Of a stretch of DNA of 64,000 bases, positions 1-11,363 are shown in pieces. Made by a program: the position numbers and the translations under genes. Below the pieces are notes generated by a model. The model was not told the DNA's origin. It did no database searches and worked only from the letters and a program-made list of their open reading frames with translations. The first letter of the stretch is position 1. The number at the start of each line of letters is the position of its first letter. Source of the stretch: Microglena sp. YARC. Its lineage: Eukaryota; Chlorophyta; Chlorophyceae; Chlamydomonadales; Chlamydomonadaceae. The stretch is taken from assembly GCA_022414725.1 (NCBI GenBank), contig CM039462.1, forward strand, positions 81,959,805 through 82,023,804, in the 5' to 3' direction.

Positions 1-28
1 GCGGTCTGACAGACTGTGTGAAATTCAT
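1..28 (-). CDS. 5' end of a hypothetical gene, cut by the window edge
   Basis: The minus strand from 28 reads ATG then N-F-T-Q-S-V-R-P before the window ends. The same start (M-N-F-P-Q-S-V) opens the 138-codon gene that begins at 10392, and the surrounding DNA also matches, so this is the first few codons of a paralogue. No function can be given. Confidence 0.4.
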
Positions 29-207
29 TAGAAATTGTTGGAGTTAAGGGTTTTAATCCCCACAGCGGAGCGACCGAGCCACTCGTGGATGTAGCCGGTC
101 TCCACATATGGACTGTGAAAAATAGGCGGAAAGCGTGAGAGAAGAAGGGGGATGTCACGGCGGTAGCTTGTCGACTGTATCTGCCACATGCGATTCCCGG
201 TGCGACC

Positions 208-489
208 GTGATATTCGATACCGAGTTCAAGATTCTCAACGCGACCCATGCTACATACATCGCTTCCGCGGAGAAGTTTCGTATCGAGAAGGAGGAGAAG
301 GACCGTCTCAAATATATAGAGAAGGCCCGTCTCAATAAAGAGAGAGTGGAGAAGTGTCTTATCGACCGAGAGAGGACGGAGAAGTATCTTATCGATAAAG
401 AGAGTTGTGTTTGTCCGGTTTGCAAAAAGACGTGCAAGACCCCAGATGGTGTAAGTAGACACTTGCTTGACAAACACATCAACATCTGA
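208..489 (+). CDS. Small charged coiled-coil protein with C-terminal C2H2 zinc finger
   Basis: The function is not recognised. The middle of the 93-residue reading (about residues 20-65) is a Lys/Glu/Arg-rich heptad-like stretch, with phrases such as EKxxLIDRER repeated, probably a coiled coil. Residues about 68-90 hold CPVC and a following H-x4-H, a single C2H2 finger. The start is unclear: 208 is a GTG, the frame stays open back to a stop at 136, and there is no ATG between, so the true N-terminus may have been lost. Upstream DNA (30-200) matches 10380-10610, so this sits where copy A carries the GIY-YIG-like gene. A Fanzor fragment starts directly downstream. A nucleic-acid-binding role is possible but is inference. 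Confidence 0.5.
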   Translation: MIFDTEFKILNATHATYIASAEKFRIEKEEKDRLKYIEKARLNKERVEKCLIDRERTEKYLIDKESCVCPVCKKTCKTPDGVSRHLLDKHINI

Positions 490-736
490 TGTAAGCGCTC
501 ATCTGCTCTCACAATCGCAAGGCTTCATTCATTGCATGGAACTGTTGGGTCAAGGGAGACCGCTTCCATTTTGCCCAGGATGCGGCGTGTTGTTGATGGG
601 CTACAAAAACATGATGGTGTTCCACTGCAAAGTGGGTTGCTACACCTCTTTAAGGTGTACCCCGTACACTATAACGTCTGTCGACTCATATATACCCGTT
701 TATTGGGATGTTTCATTTTACTGTTCGCCGCGACTA
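490..736 (+). mobile_element. 3' remnant of a Fanzor (TnpB-like) element with right end
   Basis: Bases 498-600 match the end of the Fanzor reading at 33085-33170 (both contain M-E-L-x-G-x-G-R-P-L-P-F). After it comes a hairpin ACACC/GGTGT at 642-658, the counterpart of the hairpin behind the Fanzor stop at 33237-33250 but with a different loop. The piece ends in a right terminal inverted repeat (tttcattttactgttcgcc...) at about 710-736 next to TA. The RuvC-I half is absent, so this is a 5'-truncated copy. Confidence 0.6.
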
Positions 737-758
737 TAGTGGAAAACCCTGAACCCTA

Positions 759-785
759 CAGACGCGGAACAGTAAAATGAAACAT
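759..785 (+). repeat. Solo terminal inverted repeat of the TA-flanked element family
   Basis: The sequence starts CAGACGCGGAACAGTAAAAT directly after TA (757-758). It matches the left end of the Fanzor element at 30547 and of the transposase element, but no partner end or internal element DNA follows; ankyrin-gene sequence resumes within about 40 bases. Confidence 0.6.
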
Positions 786-799
786 ATCAGATGGAAAAA

Positions 800-2830
800 A
801 ACAAGAGGATTGGACACAAGCTCACGGTGGCAAGAAACGTGTCTTGCCTAACACAAGACCCAGCTGCCCGTCAAGATTCACAATGGCCCTGTACTCGGGG
901 CCAGCAGCCTCTGGATCCATCAAAAGCAAGCATACATAGGCGTGACCGGCCTTCGCAGCCGCCCCCACAAGGCCCAGCTGTCGCTAGTTCGCCAGGGCCT
1001 GAACTCAAGTTCAGCCACCGCTGGATCCCATGAGCAGCTTGCAGACATCTGCGTGACCTGCCTTTGCAGCCGCCCGCAAGGCCCTGCTGTCGCTAGAGTT
1101 CGCCACGGCCCTGTACTCAAGTCCAGCCACCTCTGGATCCATCAGCAGCTTGCAGACATCTGCGTGACCTTCCTTTGCAGCCGCCCACAAGGCCCTGCTG
1201 TCGTTAGAGTTCGCCCTGGCCCTGAACTCAAGTCCAGCCACCTCTGGATCCATGAGCAGCTTGCAGACATCTGCGTGACCTGCCTTGGCAGCCGCCCACA
1301 ATGCCCGGCTGTCTCTAGAGTTCGCCCTGGCCCTGAACTCAACTCCAGCCACCGCTGTATCCATGAGCAGCTTGCAGACATCTGCGTGACCTGCCTTGGC
1401 AGCCGCCCCCAAGACCCTGCTGTTGATATTGTTCGCCCTGGCCCTGTACTTGAGTCCAGCCACTGCTGTATCCATCAGAAGCTCGCAGACATCTGCGTGA
1501 CCTTCCCTTGCAGCCGCCCACAAGGCCCTGCTGTTTATATGGTTCGCCCGGGCCCTGTACTTGAGTCCAGCCACTGCTGGATCCATCAGCAGCTTGCAGA
1601 CATCTGCGTGACCTTCCGTTGCAGCCACCAACAAGGCACAGCTGTCGCTAGTGTTCGCAAGGGCCCTGTACTCAATTCCAGCCACCACTGGATCCATGAG
1701 CAGCTTGCAGACATCTGCGTGACCTTCATTGGCAGCCAGCCACAATGCCCAGCTGTCTCTAGAGTTCGCCCGGGCCCTGAACTCAAGTCCAGCCACTGCT
1801 GGATCCATGAGCAGCTTGCAGATATCTGCGTGACCTGCATTGGCAGCCAGCCACAAGGCCCTGCTGTCGCTACAGTTCGCCAGGGCCCTGTACTCAATTC
1901 CAGCCACCTCTGGATCCATGAGCAGCTTGCAGACATCTGCGTGACCTTCATTTGCAGCCTCACTCAAGGCCCAGTTGTCGCTAGAGTTCGCCCGGGCCCT
2001 ATACTCCATTCCAGCCATCTCTGGATCCATGAGCATCTTGCAGACATCTGCGTGACCTTCCTTTGCAGCCTCACACAATGCCCTGCTGTCGCTAGAGTTC
2101 GCCACGGCCCTATACTCAATTCCAGCCACCTCTGGATCCATCAGCAGCTTGCCATACATCTGCGTGACCTTCCTTTGCAGGCCTCACACAAGCCCTGCTG
2201 TCGCTGGAAGTTTGCCAAGGGCCATGTATCAAGTCCAGCCACCGCTGGATCCATCAGCCAGCTTGCAGGACATCTGCGTGACCTTCCTTGGCAGCCAGCC
2301 ACAATAGCCCAGCTGTGCGTAGAGTTCGCCAGGGCCCTGAACTCAAGTCCAGCCACACCTCTGGATCCATCAGCAGCTTGCAGATATCTGCGTTATGACC
2401 TTCCTTTGGCAGCCAGCCATAATGCCAGCTGCCGCCCATAGTTAGCCCGCGGCCCTGAACCTCAAGTCCCAGCCACCGCTAGATCCATCAGCAGCTTGCA
2501 GACATCGGCTGCGTGACCTTCCTTGGCAGCCACATAGAGAAGCCTTGTTTCCATTTTGGTTCGCCCTCAATTGTAGGGCCCCCTTAACCTGTACAAAGAG
2601 GATTGGACACCAAGCATACTTCTAGAAGATCGGCGCGCCCCCCTTTCGCCATCATCAACTCCAACTCGCTGTGGTTGGATCAGTCCGGTAAGGGCCATCC
2701 AGAAAATCTGTTGTGCAGAGTTTTACACACTAATACCAATCTTTGGGTTGGAAGATAATAGGGGCAAATACGATCCAGAATGTCATGGGGAAAACGATAG
2801 GGATGGGGAAACGATGATCGCGTGTGCGAC
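800..2830 (-). CDS. F-box-like/ankyrin-repeat protein 1 (frameshifted at both ends)
   Basis: The clean core (1011-2159) encodes 382 residues made of 37-residue ankyrin repeats of the form G-H-A-D-V-C-K-L-L-M-D-P-x-V-A-G-L-E-x-R-A-x-A-N. About ten repeats are readable. Upstream on the minus strand (2160-2800) further repeats and the N-terminal F-box-like segment (PHDILDRIA...) can be followed only by changing frame several times; matching indels near 2175, 2230, 2385 and 2430 suggest sequencing error or decay. Ankyrin proteins with an F-box in poxviruses and other large DNA viruses usually link host proteins to SCF ubiquitin ligases; that role is inferred here. It belongs to the family expanded at 44.5-64 kb. 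Confidence 0.75.
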
Positions 2831-2859
2831 TGCACTGTATCTATGTACATGCATGCAAA

Positions 2860-3045
2860 AGCGCACAGGATGGTATAAAATAAACAATGCAGTTAGGATA
2901 AAACCCTATAAACCCTTGGTTGCACTTGCCTGGCGAGTATCTGCAAGCGTTAAGCTGTAAAAGCGGCACTTGCCTGGCGGTATCTCGCAAAGCGACAAGC
3001 AGCACTTGCCTGGCGTATCTGCAAGCGACAAGCGGCACCTGAATT
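2860..3045. repeat. Leader repeats of F-box-ankyrin gene 1: CCCTATAAA and a short minisatellite
   Basis: A TATA-like string (tggtataaaataaac, 2873-2887), a ccctataaaccc block (2903-2914) and several copies of a unit around GCGGCACTTGCCTGGCGGTA separated by gcaagcgacaa (2925-3040). The same order precedes the ankyrin genes at 46.9-47.1, 49.1-49.3, 51.4-51.6 and 53.8-54.0 kb, so it is part of the duplicated gene unit and probably holds its promoter. Confidence 0.6.
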
Positions 3046-3149
3046 ACCGCGTCAAGTTGGTAGTACTCGTATCCAACGTCCGCAGCGACGGGGCTTGAAT
3101 CGAGGGTCTCCGAAAACCAGGAAAAGCGTGGCTTTTTGAGAAATACTGT

Positions 3150-4110
3150 ATCTATCCTTGGAAGGCGAGACCGACATTGTGGTCGGAGAGGATCTGTCGC
3201 AGCTCGGGTGTTAAGTCGCATCTGCCGCGGTAGAAAGTGCTAAGGCTTAACGACAGGATATAACGATCCTCACGCTCTGTCCCGAAGTTGGTCATGTCGA
3301 ACACAACACCTGCACTCCACCCGCTCCATTCTCCTTGTACTTCCTAGAATATCGGCTTAATGCGTGTGAAGTCGACATCCGGGTAGTTCTCTTTTTTTAG
3401 TGGGATTAAGAAGGTCGTTGATTATGATACGACGCACGAAGGATACGTCGGGCACGTCCTCTTTGAAGCCCCCGAAGCGACGTTAGTGAGCTTGACATTC
3501 ACATGCATCCACTTGTTGTAGCGAGCGAGAGATTTGGTCGTAACATTGTTGTATATAGTGTTGTTGGGATGGTGATGTACGCATAGGTGTGGAAGTCCCG
3601 AACTACCGTGTGTAGCAGACGGAAGTCAACCACAATACCAATTACGTCTTTGACCTGTATGGTGTCGCCGATTTGGTAGATTGCAAAGGTTGCAATCAGC
3701 ACACCCGATAAGAAGTCGCCAAGCACTCCCTGCATTGCCAGACCAATGGTTAAACCGAACGCGGTAATAATCGCAACCACACCCGTTGTGTGCAGACCCA
3801 CGACCTGCATTGTCACAAACACACCCAGAATTAGAACGACCCAGAACGCCATCAAGGCGATCAGCCTGTAGAGCACGCTCCGCTTGTCATCTGTCTTAAT
3901 GTTCCAAACTCCTTTCCTGCCATCGTCTGATTGTTGTAGGGTCACGGCGACGATGTCACGGTCCTTTGGCCAGGACGAGTCCCCGAATACCGACCGCGAT
4001 TGCAATGGTCACCACAATCATGACCATCGCAATCCCTCCGCGGGTCAATATGCCGCGACTAGAAAGATCCCAATGGTTCGAATTCTTGTTGTTTACCTCC
4101 CCCTTTGCCT
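3150..4110 (-). pseudogene. MscS-family mechanosensitive channel, broken by frameshifts
   Basis: The longest piece (3499-4005) has two hydrophobic helices followed by the MscS pore and beta-domain signature: G-L-A-M-Q-G-V-L-G-D-F-L-S-G-V-L-I, then Y-Q-I-G-D-T-I-Q-V-K-D-V-I-G-I-V. MscS proteins form heptameric channels that open on membrane tension. An N-terminal hydrophobic helix lies in another frame at about 4010-4075, and cytosolic-domain-like sequence (M-T-N-F-G-T-E-R-E-D; then L-T-P-E-L-R-Q-I-L) continues in other frames down to about 3150. The gene is thus nearly full length but needs at least three frame corrections. It stands alone between an ankyrin gene and replication genes. Confidence 0.7.
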
Positions 4111-4199
4111 TAACGGAATATTTTGGTCAAACGACTCAAAGTTTTTGAGGCGGCCACATTCTTATAAAGTAAATATCTTAAATTTAGATGGTGCATAAA

Positions 4200-4400
4200 T
4201 TGTGGGACGTAGGTTGGCATGGCAGTCCGTCGAACTTGGGACAATCGCCTTCGTTGAAGACAAGAAAAACGCCAGCCTGCCACATGAAGTCGGACGAGTT
4301 CCACGTGTTACACCCGCAATGCGTTTGATAAACGCCTCGTCCAGTGAGAAAAGTAGTGCCCTTTTTTGCAAAGTCACGGGGAATAAATAGGCACGATGAT
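4200..4400 (-). pseudogene. Short fragment of the D5-like primase-helicase
   Basis: The minus strand contains L-D-E-A-F-I-K-R-I-A-G followed, in a second frame, by D-F-M-W-Q-A-G-V-F-L-V-F-N-E-G-D-C-P-K-F-D-G, matching the middle of the D5 gene at 5255-5425. About 190 bases are left and both flanks are unrelated, so this is a duplicated scrap and not a gene. Confidence 0.7.
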
Positions 4401-4537
4401 GAGCGAAGTGCATGTTTACATTGATAATGTGGCTTTTCACTATAATTATTTTCCTGATTGAATACTTGAAAGTCAAAGAACGTTGACAAACCGGTCGAGG
4501 ATATAATCACTCTTGGGTTGATGGGTCGTCTACAGTA
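4401..4537. other. Short intergenic stretch without a recognised gene
   Basis: AT-rich DNA between the D5 scrap and a transposon end. Small open frames on both strands carry no recognisable motif. Confidence 0.3.
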
Positions 4538-4600
4538 CAGTCAACGGAATACTAAAATGAAACCGCTTCGTGTACAGCACACCTTACGTAACCTAATAGT
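4538..4600 (-). mobile_element. Isolated right end of a Fanzor-type element
   Basis: Directly after TA (4536-4537) the sequence reads CAGTCAACGGAATACTAAAA and continues through gcttcgtgtac...cacacc...taacctaat. This is the reverse complement of the Fanzor element's right end at 33225-33290. No Fanzor coding sequence follows, so only an end is preserved. Confidence 0.6.
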
Positions 4601-4760
4601 GTGCGCTATTCGCAACACCATCTATGAAGCGAACTTCTACTTAATAATCATTTTTTTTATTCTGAATAGAAGTGGCGGGGCAGAGGGATCCACCTGCATC
4701 ATCCCATCAGGGGAACAATATGTCTGATGGACGAGGAGAAGCCGAGGATGCAGAAGCTCT

Positions 4761-6882
4761 TCACAACACGCCCCATGTAGTAGGTGCAATTTTACACCCC
4801 TTGATCACTCCCTTTTTGACCTTCTTCTCGATTCTTGCAGTCTCTTTCCACTCTGTTCCCTGTTTGCCCGCAAAGAACGCCTTGACCAACTTTGTGCTGA
4901 AGACTGAAGCTTCCCCATAGTGGGACTCTTTCCACCGGACCTTGAGGTCCCCGATCCACACCGCGTCCGAAGACGCCCCCGTCATCTCCACCACCTCCTC
5001 TAGCCACTCGGTCAGGGGGTTGGCGCAGTCCGCAATACCAGATTTCCACTCGGTCATAGAGACCGGCAAGTTGTCGAAGATGCTGGAGCGCCCCGGTCGA
5101 CGAAAGTGCTCGATGAGCAGCTGCGCCAGCGCAGACCTCCAGGTTGGTAGGATGTCGGCAAGGTCGTCGCGGCGCTCAAACTCGTGCTCGCGCTGTGGGT
5201 CGGGGTGTAGCACAAAGTTGGATCGCATTGGTACCACGACCATCCTCTTTACGAATGCGGTGTCTCCTCCGTCGAACTTGGGACAATCGCCTTCGTTGAA
5301 GACAATAACAACGCCAGCCTGCCACATGAAGTCTGACGAATTCCCCGTGTCACATGAGCGCCCGCAAACACGCACACCCTCTCCCCCCGCAATGCGCTTG
5401 ATAAACGCCTCGTCCAGCGTGATGTGGGTTTTCATTTCTTTGGCCACCAGTAGCCTCACTCCTTTCATTGGCTTCAGTCCCACGTCATGGTCATCACGAC
5501 TCCTGGCGAAAGATCCCTTCGTCATAAACTTTGTCCCATTGCTGCTCCCGTACTCGTCGAAGAAGCTCCCCAGTAGGGCCATAAGTGTGCTCTTGCCGTT
5601 GTCCCCGGGACGTCTTGTCGGTGAAGGCGAGGAACTTCTTCTCCTTGCGGCGACCGACAGGAGCCCCGCGAAGAATGCGAGCACGACGTCACGCTCCTCG
5701 TCCACAGGCATGACTTTCCTCAAGAAGTCATCTAGCTCCTCCTTGCATCGTTGGAGGTGGTAGTTGTCCTCTCCCTGGTAATCCCACTTGGCGCACCTAC
5801 TAATGTTGTCGGTCATCTCGACGTTTCGGAACACGACTGTGTCCCTCGACGAGCTGTCGAAGACGCCGTTGTTGACTGCAAAGAGATCCGGGTTGATATC
5901 TAGGTTATCAGCGAATGTCTCGTCCAGGACGAGAGATGCAACGGATTGAAGGAACGTTTTGCGTCCCCTAACCGTGTCGACAAACCCCCGAATCTTCTCA
6001 TTCGTCTTGTTATTCTTCTCAGCAGGGAACGTGGATTTTAACTCGGTTGCGATTACTTTAATAATCCTCATGTTGCTGCAGTTTGACCAGCGATTAGTAG
6101 CAGGGTTGCAGTAATACATGTCGCCTACACATTCCTCCTTCTTTAAGTCTGGCACAAACTTGATTCGGCTGAAGAATTCTGGGGTGGCCTCCATGAATTT
6201 CTCCGCCAGAAACTCCTCTGTGATGGAGGACGGGTCATCATCATCATCATCGTCTGTGTCATTTCCCCCACCCAACATGATGATGTTCAGGCCTTGCTCG
6301 AACGTCTCGTCCCTCAGCATCGGGCCCGCGAAGGCCATCACGTTTGTCACTCCGCGATGAGACCTTGTGTACCGGATCAGCCTTAAAACCTCCCCATCTC
6401 TTCAAATCCAGGTCCGCTACCATCATCGAGGTTGATATCCAGGCGTCCACATCCCTCAGCGCCGCCTCCATGGCCTCGACCGCCACGCTCTTCACCCTCC
6501 CTCCATCCACCTTGACCCACTGGCACGTGTCCTCCTCGAATATGTAGTAGCCCCCGCGGCCAGCCCCAGTCTTCTTCACGGACCCTTTCAACAAGAAGTG
6601 CGCGACCTGGCCCAGACCGTAGTCTCCCTTGTACCAATTGTCTTTTATTACATCTGGAATGAGCATCGCGTCCTCTGACGCAAAGAAGTAGTGTTTGTGA
6701 AGTGTGCTGATAATGAAGAAGGGTACGCTGTGTTGTTTACACTTAATTCGAGGACGAGTGGACGAGGCAGGCGCAAATGATGCGAAAGCTTCCGCGGCAT
6801 GTGTGATAATGGGGACAAGCAACAACACGTACTGTATGCTAAATATGCGAAAGCATGAACCCAAACGATGTTGGATCATCAT
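4761..6882 (-). CDS. D5-like primase-helicase (SF3 helicase), frameshifted
   Basis: Residues of the main piece (4761-6350) include a phosphate-binding G-D-N-G-K-S-T motif (near 5590-5610), then L-L-V-A-K-E-M, the D-E-A-F-I-K-R-I-A-G-G-E stretch and V-F-N-E-G-D-C-P-K-F-D, the pattern of the D5/P4-type SF3 helicases that start DNA replication in nucleocytoplasmic viruses. The N-terminal part (6259-6882) lies in another frame; the switch is near 6350. A second local disturbance sits just before the Walker A motif (5590-5660), where a neighbouring frame reads more sensibly. The first ATG at 6882 gives a hydrophobic N-terminus; the one at about 6666 is an alternative. A C-terminal duplicate follows at 6947. 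Confidence 0.8.
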
Positions 6883-6946
6883 CGATTAACAGGATTCGAC
6901 CGCCACATGTAGTATGTATGCACGTCGAGTGTTGCAAAAAAACGTG

Positions 6947-7650
6947 CTAACCATCAACAATTTTATATCCCTTGATCACTCCATTTTTAACCTTCTTCTC
7001 GATTCTTGCAGACTCTTTCCACTCGGTTCCCTCTTTGCCCACAAAGAACGCCTTGACCAGCTTAGTGCTGAAAACTGAAGATGTCTCGTGTCCATAGTGG
7101 GACTCTTTCCAACGGATCTTGAGGTCCCCGATCCACACTGCGTCCGAAGACGCCCCCGTCACATCAACCACCTCCTCTAGCCACTCGGTCAGGGGGTTGG
7201 CGCTGTCCGCAATACCAGACTTCCACTCGGTCATCGAGACCGGCAGGTTGTCGAAGATGCTGGAGCGCCCCGGTCGACGAAAGTGTTCTATGAGCAGCTG
7301 CGCCAGCGCAGACCTCCAGGTTGGTAGGATGTCGGCAAGGTCGTCGCGGCGCTCAAACTCGTGCTCGCGATGTGGGTCGGGGTGTATCAAGAAATTTGAG
7401 CGCATAGGGACAACAACCATCCTCTTGACGAATGCGGTGTCTCCTCCGTAGAACTTGGGACAATCGCCTTCGTTGAAGACAAGAACAACGCCAGCCTGCC
7501 ACATGAAGTCGAAAGAGTTCCACGTGTTACACCCGCAATGCGTTTGATAAACGCCTCGTCCAGTGAGATACCGGGTTTCATCTTCTGACACCAGGAGCCT
7601 CACGCCCTTCATTGACTTGAGTCCCGCGTCGTGGTCATCACGACCCCCTT
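6947..7650 (-). pseudogene. Truncated second copy of the D5-like C-terminal region
   Basis: The 221-residue reading matches the last third of the gene next to it almost residue for residue (F-V-K-R-M-V-V-V-P-M-R-S-N-F; H-P-D-P-H-R-E-H-E-F-E-R-R-D-D-L), but it lacks the Walker A region and the sequence before it. Around 7510-7600 the helicase residues switch frames. The differences from the full copy are mostly substitutions, so it is an older duplication and not an assembly echo. It probably cannot act as a helicase. Confidence 0.75.
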
Positions 7651-8327
7651 TGTCAAGTCTTTGAGAATGAGGAGAAGGTCAATATAGTAGAAGATGTCTA
7701 GTTCGCTTTCATAACCATTATTTTGTCGACGCTCTTAATGTTTTAACATTTTAACGGTTTAACATTAAAATTTGTGTGTTTTCATAAAAACACGGATGTG
7801 AATTCTCCAATCTCTATTTGTGCTTTACTCTCTTCGAACGATGTTAAAATGTTAAAATGTAAACTCGTTAATTGGAAGTCTAAAATAGACCCCCTTCTCT
7901 CAATAGAGTAAAAGATGTCTAGTTCGCTTTCATAACCATTATTTTGTCGACGCTCTTAATGTTTTAACATTTTAACGGTTTAACATTAAAATTTGTGTGT
8001 TTTCATAAAAACACGGATGTGAATTCTCCAATATTTATTTTTTGTTGAAATAATTGTTGTTCCCGAGATGGAGAGTCTTTTCAGAGGTGTTCATGGAGGC
8101 ATGAACGTTTTATTGTCCGACTGAGGCACGTGCGTGTGCTTGCATTCATGCGATCGATGTGTTTAATGCGCCGAGATTATGAGAATCGCAAGCGTTCCAG
8201 TGATACGCCCAAGTTACAGTGTAGGTGAGCCAGAAACAGAATCCATCCGCTCTTCAGTGCCCGCGATACCCCTTCAGAAACCGAGAAGGTTTTTTCGAAC
8301 AGGAGTTAGTTGCTCTGTAAATAATAA
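7651..8327. other. AT-rich intergenic region with a perfect direct repeat
   Basis: There is no credible gene. The first 380 bases hold the two 120-bp repeats listed separately. The last 290 bases (8036-8327) show no recognised feature. Confidence 0.5.
7692..8031. repeat. Pair of identical 120-bp direct repeats with TTAACATTTTAAC palindromes
   Basis: Unit 1 (about 7692-7811) and unit 2 (about 7912-8031) read identically by eye. Each contains atgttttaacattttaacgg...taacattaaaat, an imperfect palindrome, and gtgtgttttcataaaaacac, a hairpin-capable stretch. The 100-base spacer carries gttaaaatgttaaaatg, the inverse of the same motif. An intergenic repeat of AT-rich palindromes beside a replication gene could be an origin or a regulator-binding site; no direct evidence decides. 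Confidence 0.75.
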
Positions 8328-9929
<1,602 letters not shown>

Positions 9930-9975
9930 TCATTCTATTACGAGCCGCCGTGGCATGATGACCCCACTTGCTTGT

Positions 9976-10392
9976 TCACTGTCCGACCCAGACAGACCGA
10001 CAGGAACAGTTGGCAACATGTACTCTCCCTCCTCCGTCATATCCACTCAGATCGAGCGCAGAGATCAGTCCTTTCGAAGGCTTACTGCAAGATGATCCAG
10101 AGAAGGAGACGCTGCGAGACACTCTTGTTTCACGGCAGGACAGACGCATGCGCAATATATCAAGTGCACCCATCGCGAGACGCGGTGACACTTTCGATAC
10201 ATTCAGTTGTGACAACCGTCTGCGAAAGTAGTGAGAGTGTCCAGAGTCCATACCTCCGTAATAGGCAGCAGTATCAAAGCGAAGCTTGAGTGCCACCAAT
10301 AGAAGGTCGTGATCACCAGACACGTCAAATGTGTCCTCACATTCATGATATGATATGTTCAGTTGTCTGGTGACAGACTGTGGGAAATTCAT
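9976..10392 (-). CDS. Hypothetical protein (138 aa)
   Basis: I do not recognise the family. The ATG at 10392 opens M-N-F-P-Q-S-V; the first 90 residues look like an ordinary globular protein (L-L-L-V-A-L-K-L-R-F-D-T-A-A-Y-Y-G-G-M-D), while the last 40 are Ser/Gly/Cys rich and may read past a frameshift. No membrane helix or signal peptide is visible. The same start recurs at the left edge of the window, so it has a paralogue in the same relative position. Confidence 0.4.
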   Translation of the reverse strand: MNFPQSVTRQLNISYHECEDTFDVSGDHDLLLVALKLRFDTAAYYGGMDSGHSHYFRRRLSQLNVSKVSPRLAMGALDILRMRLSCRETRVSRSVSFSGSSCSKPSKGLISALDLSGYDGGGRVHVANCSCRSVWVGQ

Positions 10393-10449
10393 TAGAAATT
10401 GTTGGAGTTTAGGGTTTTAATTGGTTTGAGTTATTCATTGTTTCCGGAC

Positions 10450-10451
10450 TA
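10450..10451. other. Empty TA target site (occupied by a Fanzor element in copy B)
   Basis: Copy A reads cggacTAatccaattcaattttg without interruption. At 26811-26812 the same right flank (TAatccaattcaattttg) follows directly on the right end of a Fanzor element, so this TA is an unoccupied insertion site. Confidence 0.7.
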
Positions 10452-10845
10452 ATCCAATTCAATTTTGTTGATATTTTGTGGCAGAGGCATTCATCGAGCG
10501 ACCGAGCCACTCGTGGATGTAGCCGGTCTCTATATGTGGACTGTGACAAACAGTCGGAAAGCGTGAGATAAGAATGGGGATGTCACGGCGGTATCTTGTC
10601 CACTCCGTCCGTCCGTCCATCTGGGACCCAATGCCCCCCAAAAATAGAGCGGGACTTCACGAATGAACGAAGAGCATCGTGACATGCATGCGCGGCAAAC
10701 GGCGCATATTCGTCCTCCTTGTCATATGTGTGACATGGTGGATCTCGATTGGACCTCGTAAAAACGCCCGATTATCACGGTATAAAGCTCGCGACAGCCA
10801 TCTTGGCTGAGTAAAGCCTTCCCTTCCCTTGTGTATCATCCATCC
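10452..10845. other. Leader region of the GIY-YIG-like gene
   Basis: A 60-residue minus-strand reading (10459-10641, containing Y-R-R-D-I-P and E-T-G-Y-I-H-E-W-L-G-R-S) has a counterpart near 60-180 and may be the remnant of a protein; I would not call it a gene. A TATA-like gtataaagc at 10780 lies about 65 bases before the next ATG. Confidence 0.3.
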
Positions 10846-11208
10846 ATGTCGCACCACACTCAACACGTCGTGTACGCCCTCGTCGAGCGCGAGTTCCTGG
10901 GCAAGTCCCCGTTGGTCGTAAAGGTTGGTCGGACCAGCCAGCCGTTCTGCGAGAGGCTCTCGCAGTTCCCCAATGGATCCCAGCTCATTTTTGCCATCCA
11001 TGTTCGAGATGCACAAGCGTGCGTGGATGCAGAGGCGACACTGCTCATGTACATGCGCGGTGGTTACGATTCCAGAATCCAGCCACGAAGAGATGTGGGT
11101 GCCGAGTACTTCGAGGTGGGAGAAGCCACCGTTTACAATGGTCTGTTAGCGAACGTTTTGAAGTACGCATGGTATGGCGAAGCCGGCGGTGACAAACAGG
11201 ATGAGTGA
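10846..11208 (+). CDS. T5orf172/MUG113-type GIY-YIG-like protein
   Basis: The protein from the ATG at 10846 is about 120 residues. Near its start it has V-V-Y-A-L-V-E and V-V-K-V-G-R-T, then E-R-L-S-Q-F, a central V-D-A-E-A-T-L-L and the closing G-A-E-Y-F-E. This order is that of the T5orf172/MUG113 branch of the GIY-YIG fold, common in giant viruses, baculovirus-like bro genes and phages. The canonical family cuts DNA, but the V-Y-A-L-V and V-K-V-G-R-T pair is a degenerate GIY...YIG, so activity is uncertain. A GTG at 10831 would add five residues. A frameshifted second copy lies at 27380. Confidence 0.7.
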   Translation: MSHHTQHVVYALVEREFLGKSPLVVKVGRTSQPFCERLSQFPNGSQLIFAIHVRDAQACVDAEATLLMYMRGGYDSRIQPRRDVGAEYFEVGEATVYNGLLANVLKYAWYGEAGGDKQDE

Positions 11209-11363
11209 GACAGTGACTCGCGCGATGCTATATGGGTTGGCGATTCGCTTCGCTTCCTCTCCCAAGCGTTTCTGAGAGAAGTCGATTCTACCATATTTTT
11301 TAGCACCTTTCCAAGCTGCAATTCATATAAAGGTGTACCGCTTTGTTGAAGAAGACACCACCA

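Noticed and set aside
28..477. 149-codon minus-strand frame
   Set aside because: It lies opposite the coiled-coil/zinc-finger gene, whose C2H2 motif is clear. Only the first bases (1-28) and perhaps 60-180 hold conserved minus-strand sequence.
942..2441. Long plus-strand open frame (499 codons) opposite ankyrin gene 1
   Set aside because: Opposite-strand frames stay open across all ankyrin arrays because the 111-base unit (37 codons) has no stop in that frame. The translation (L-A-D-I-C-V-T-F...) has no known fold, and the ankyrin side is clearly coding.
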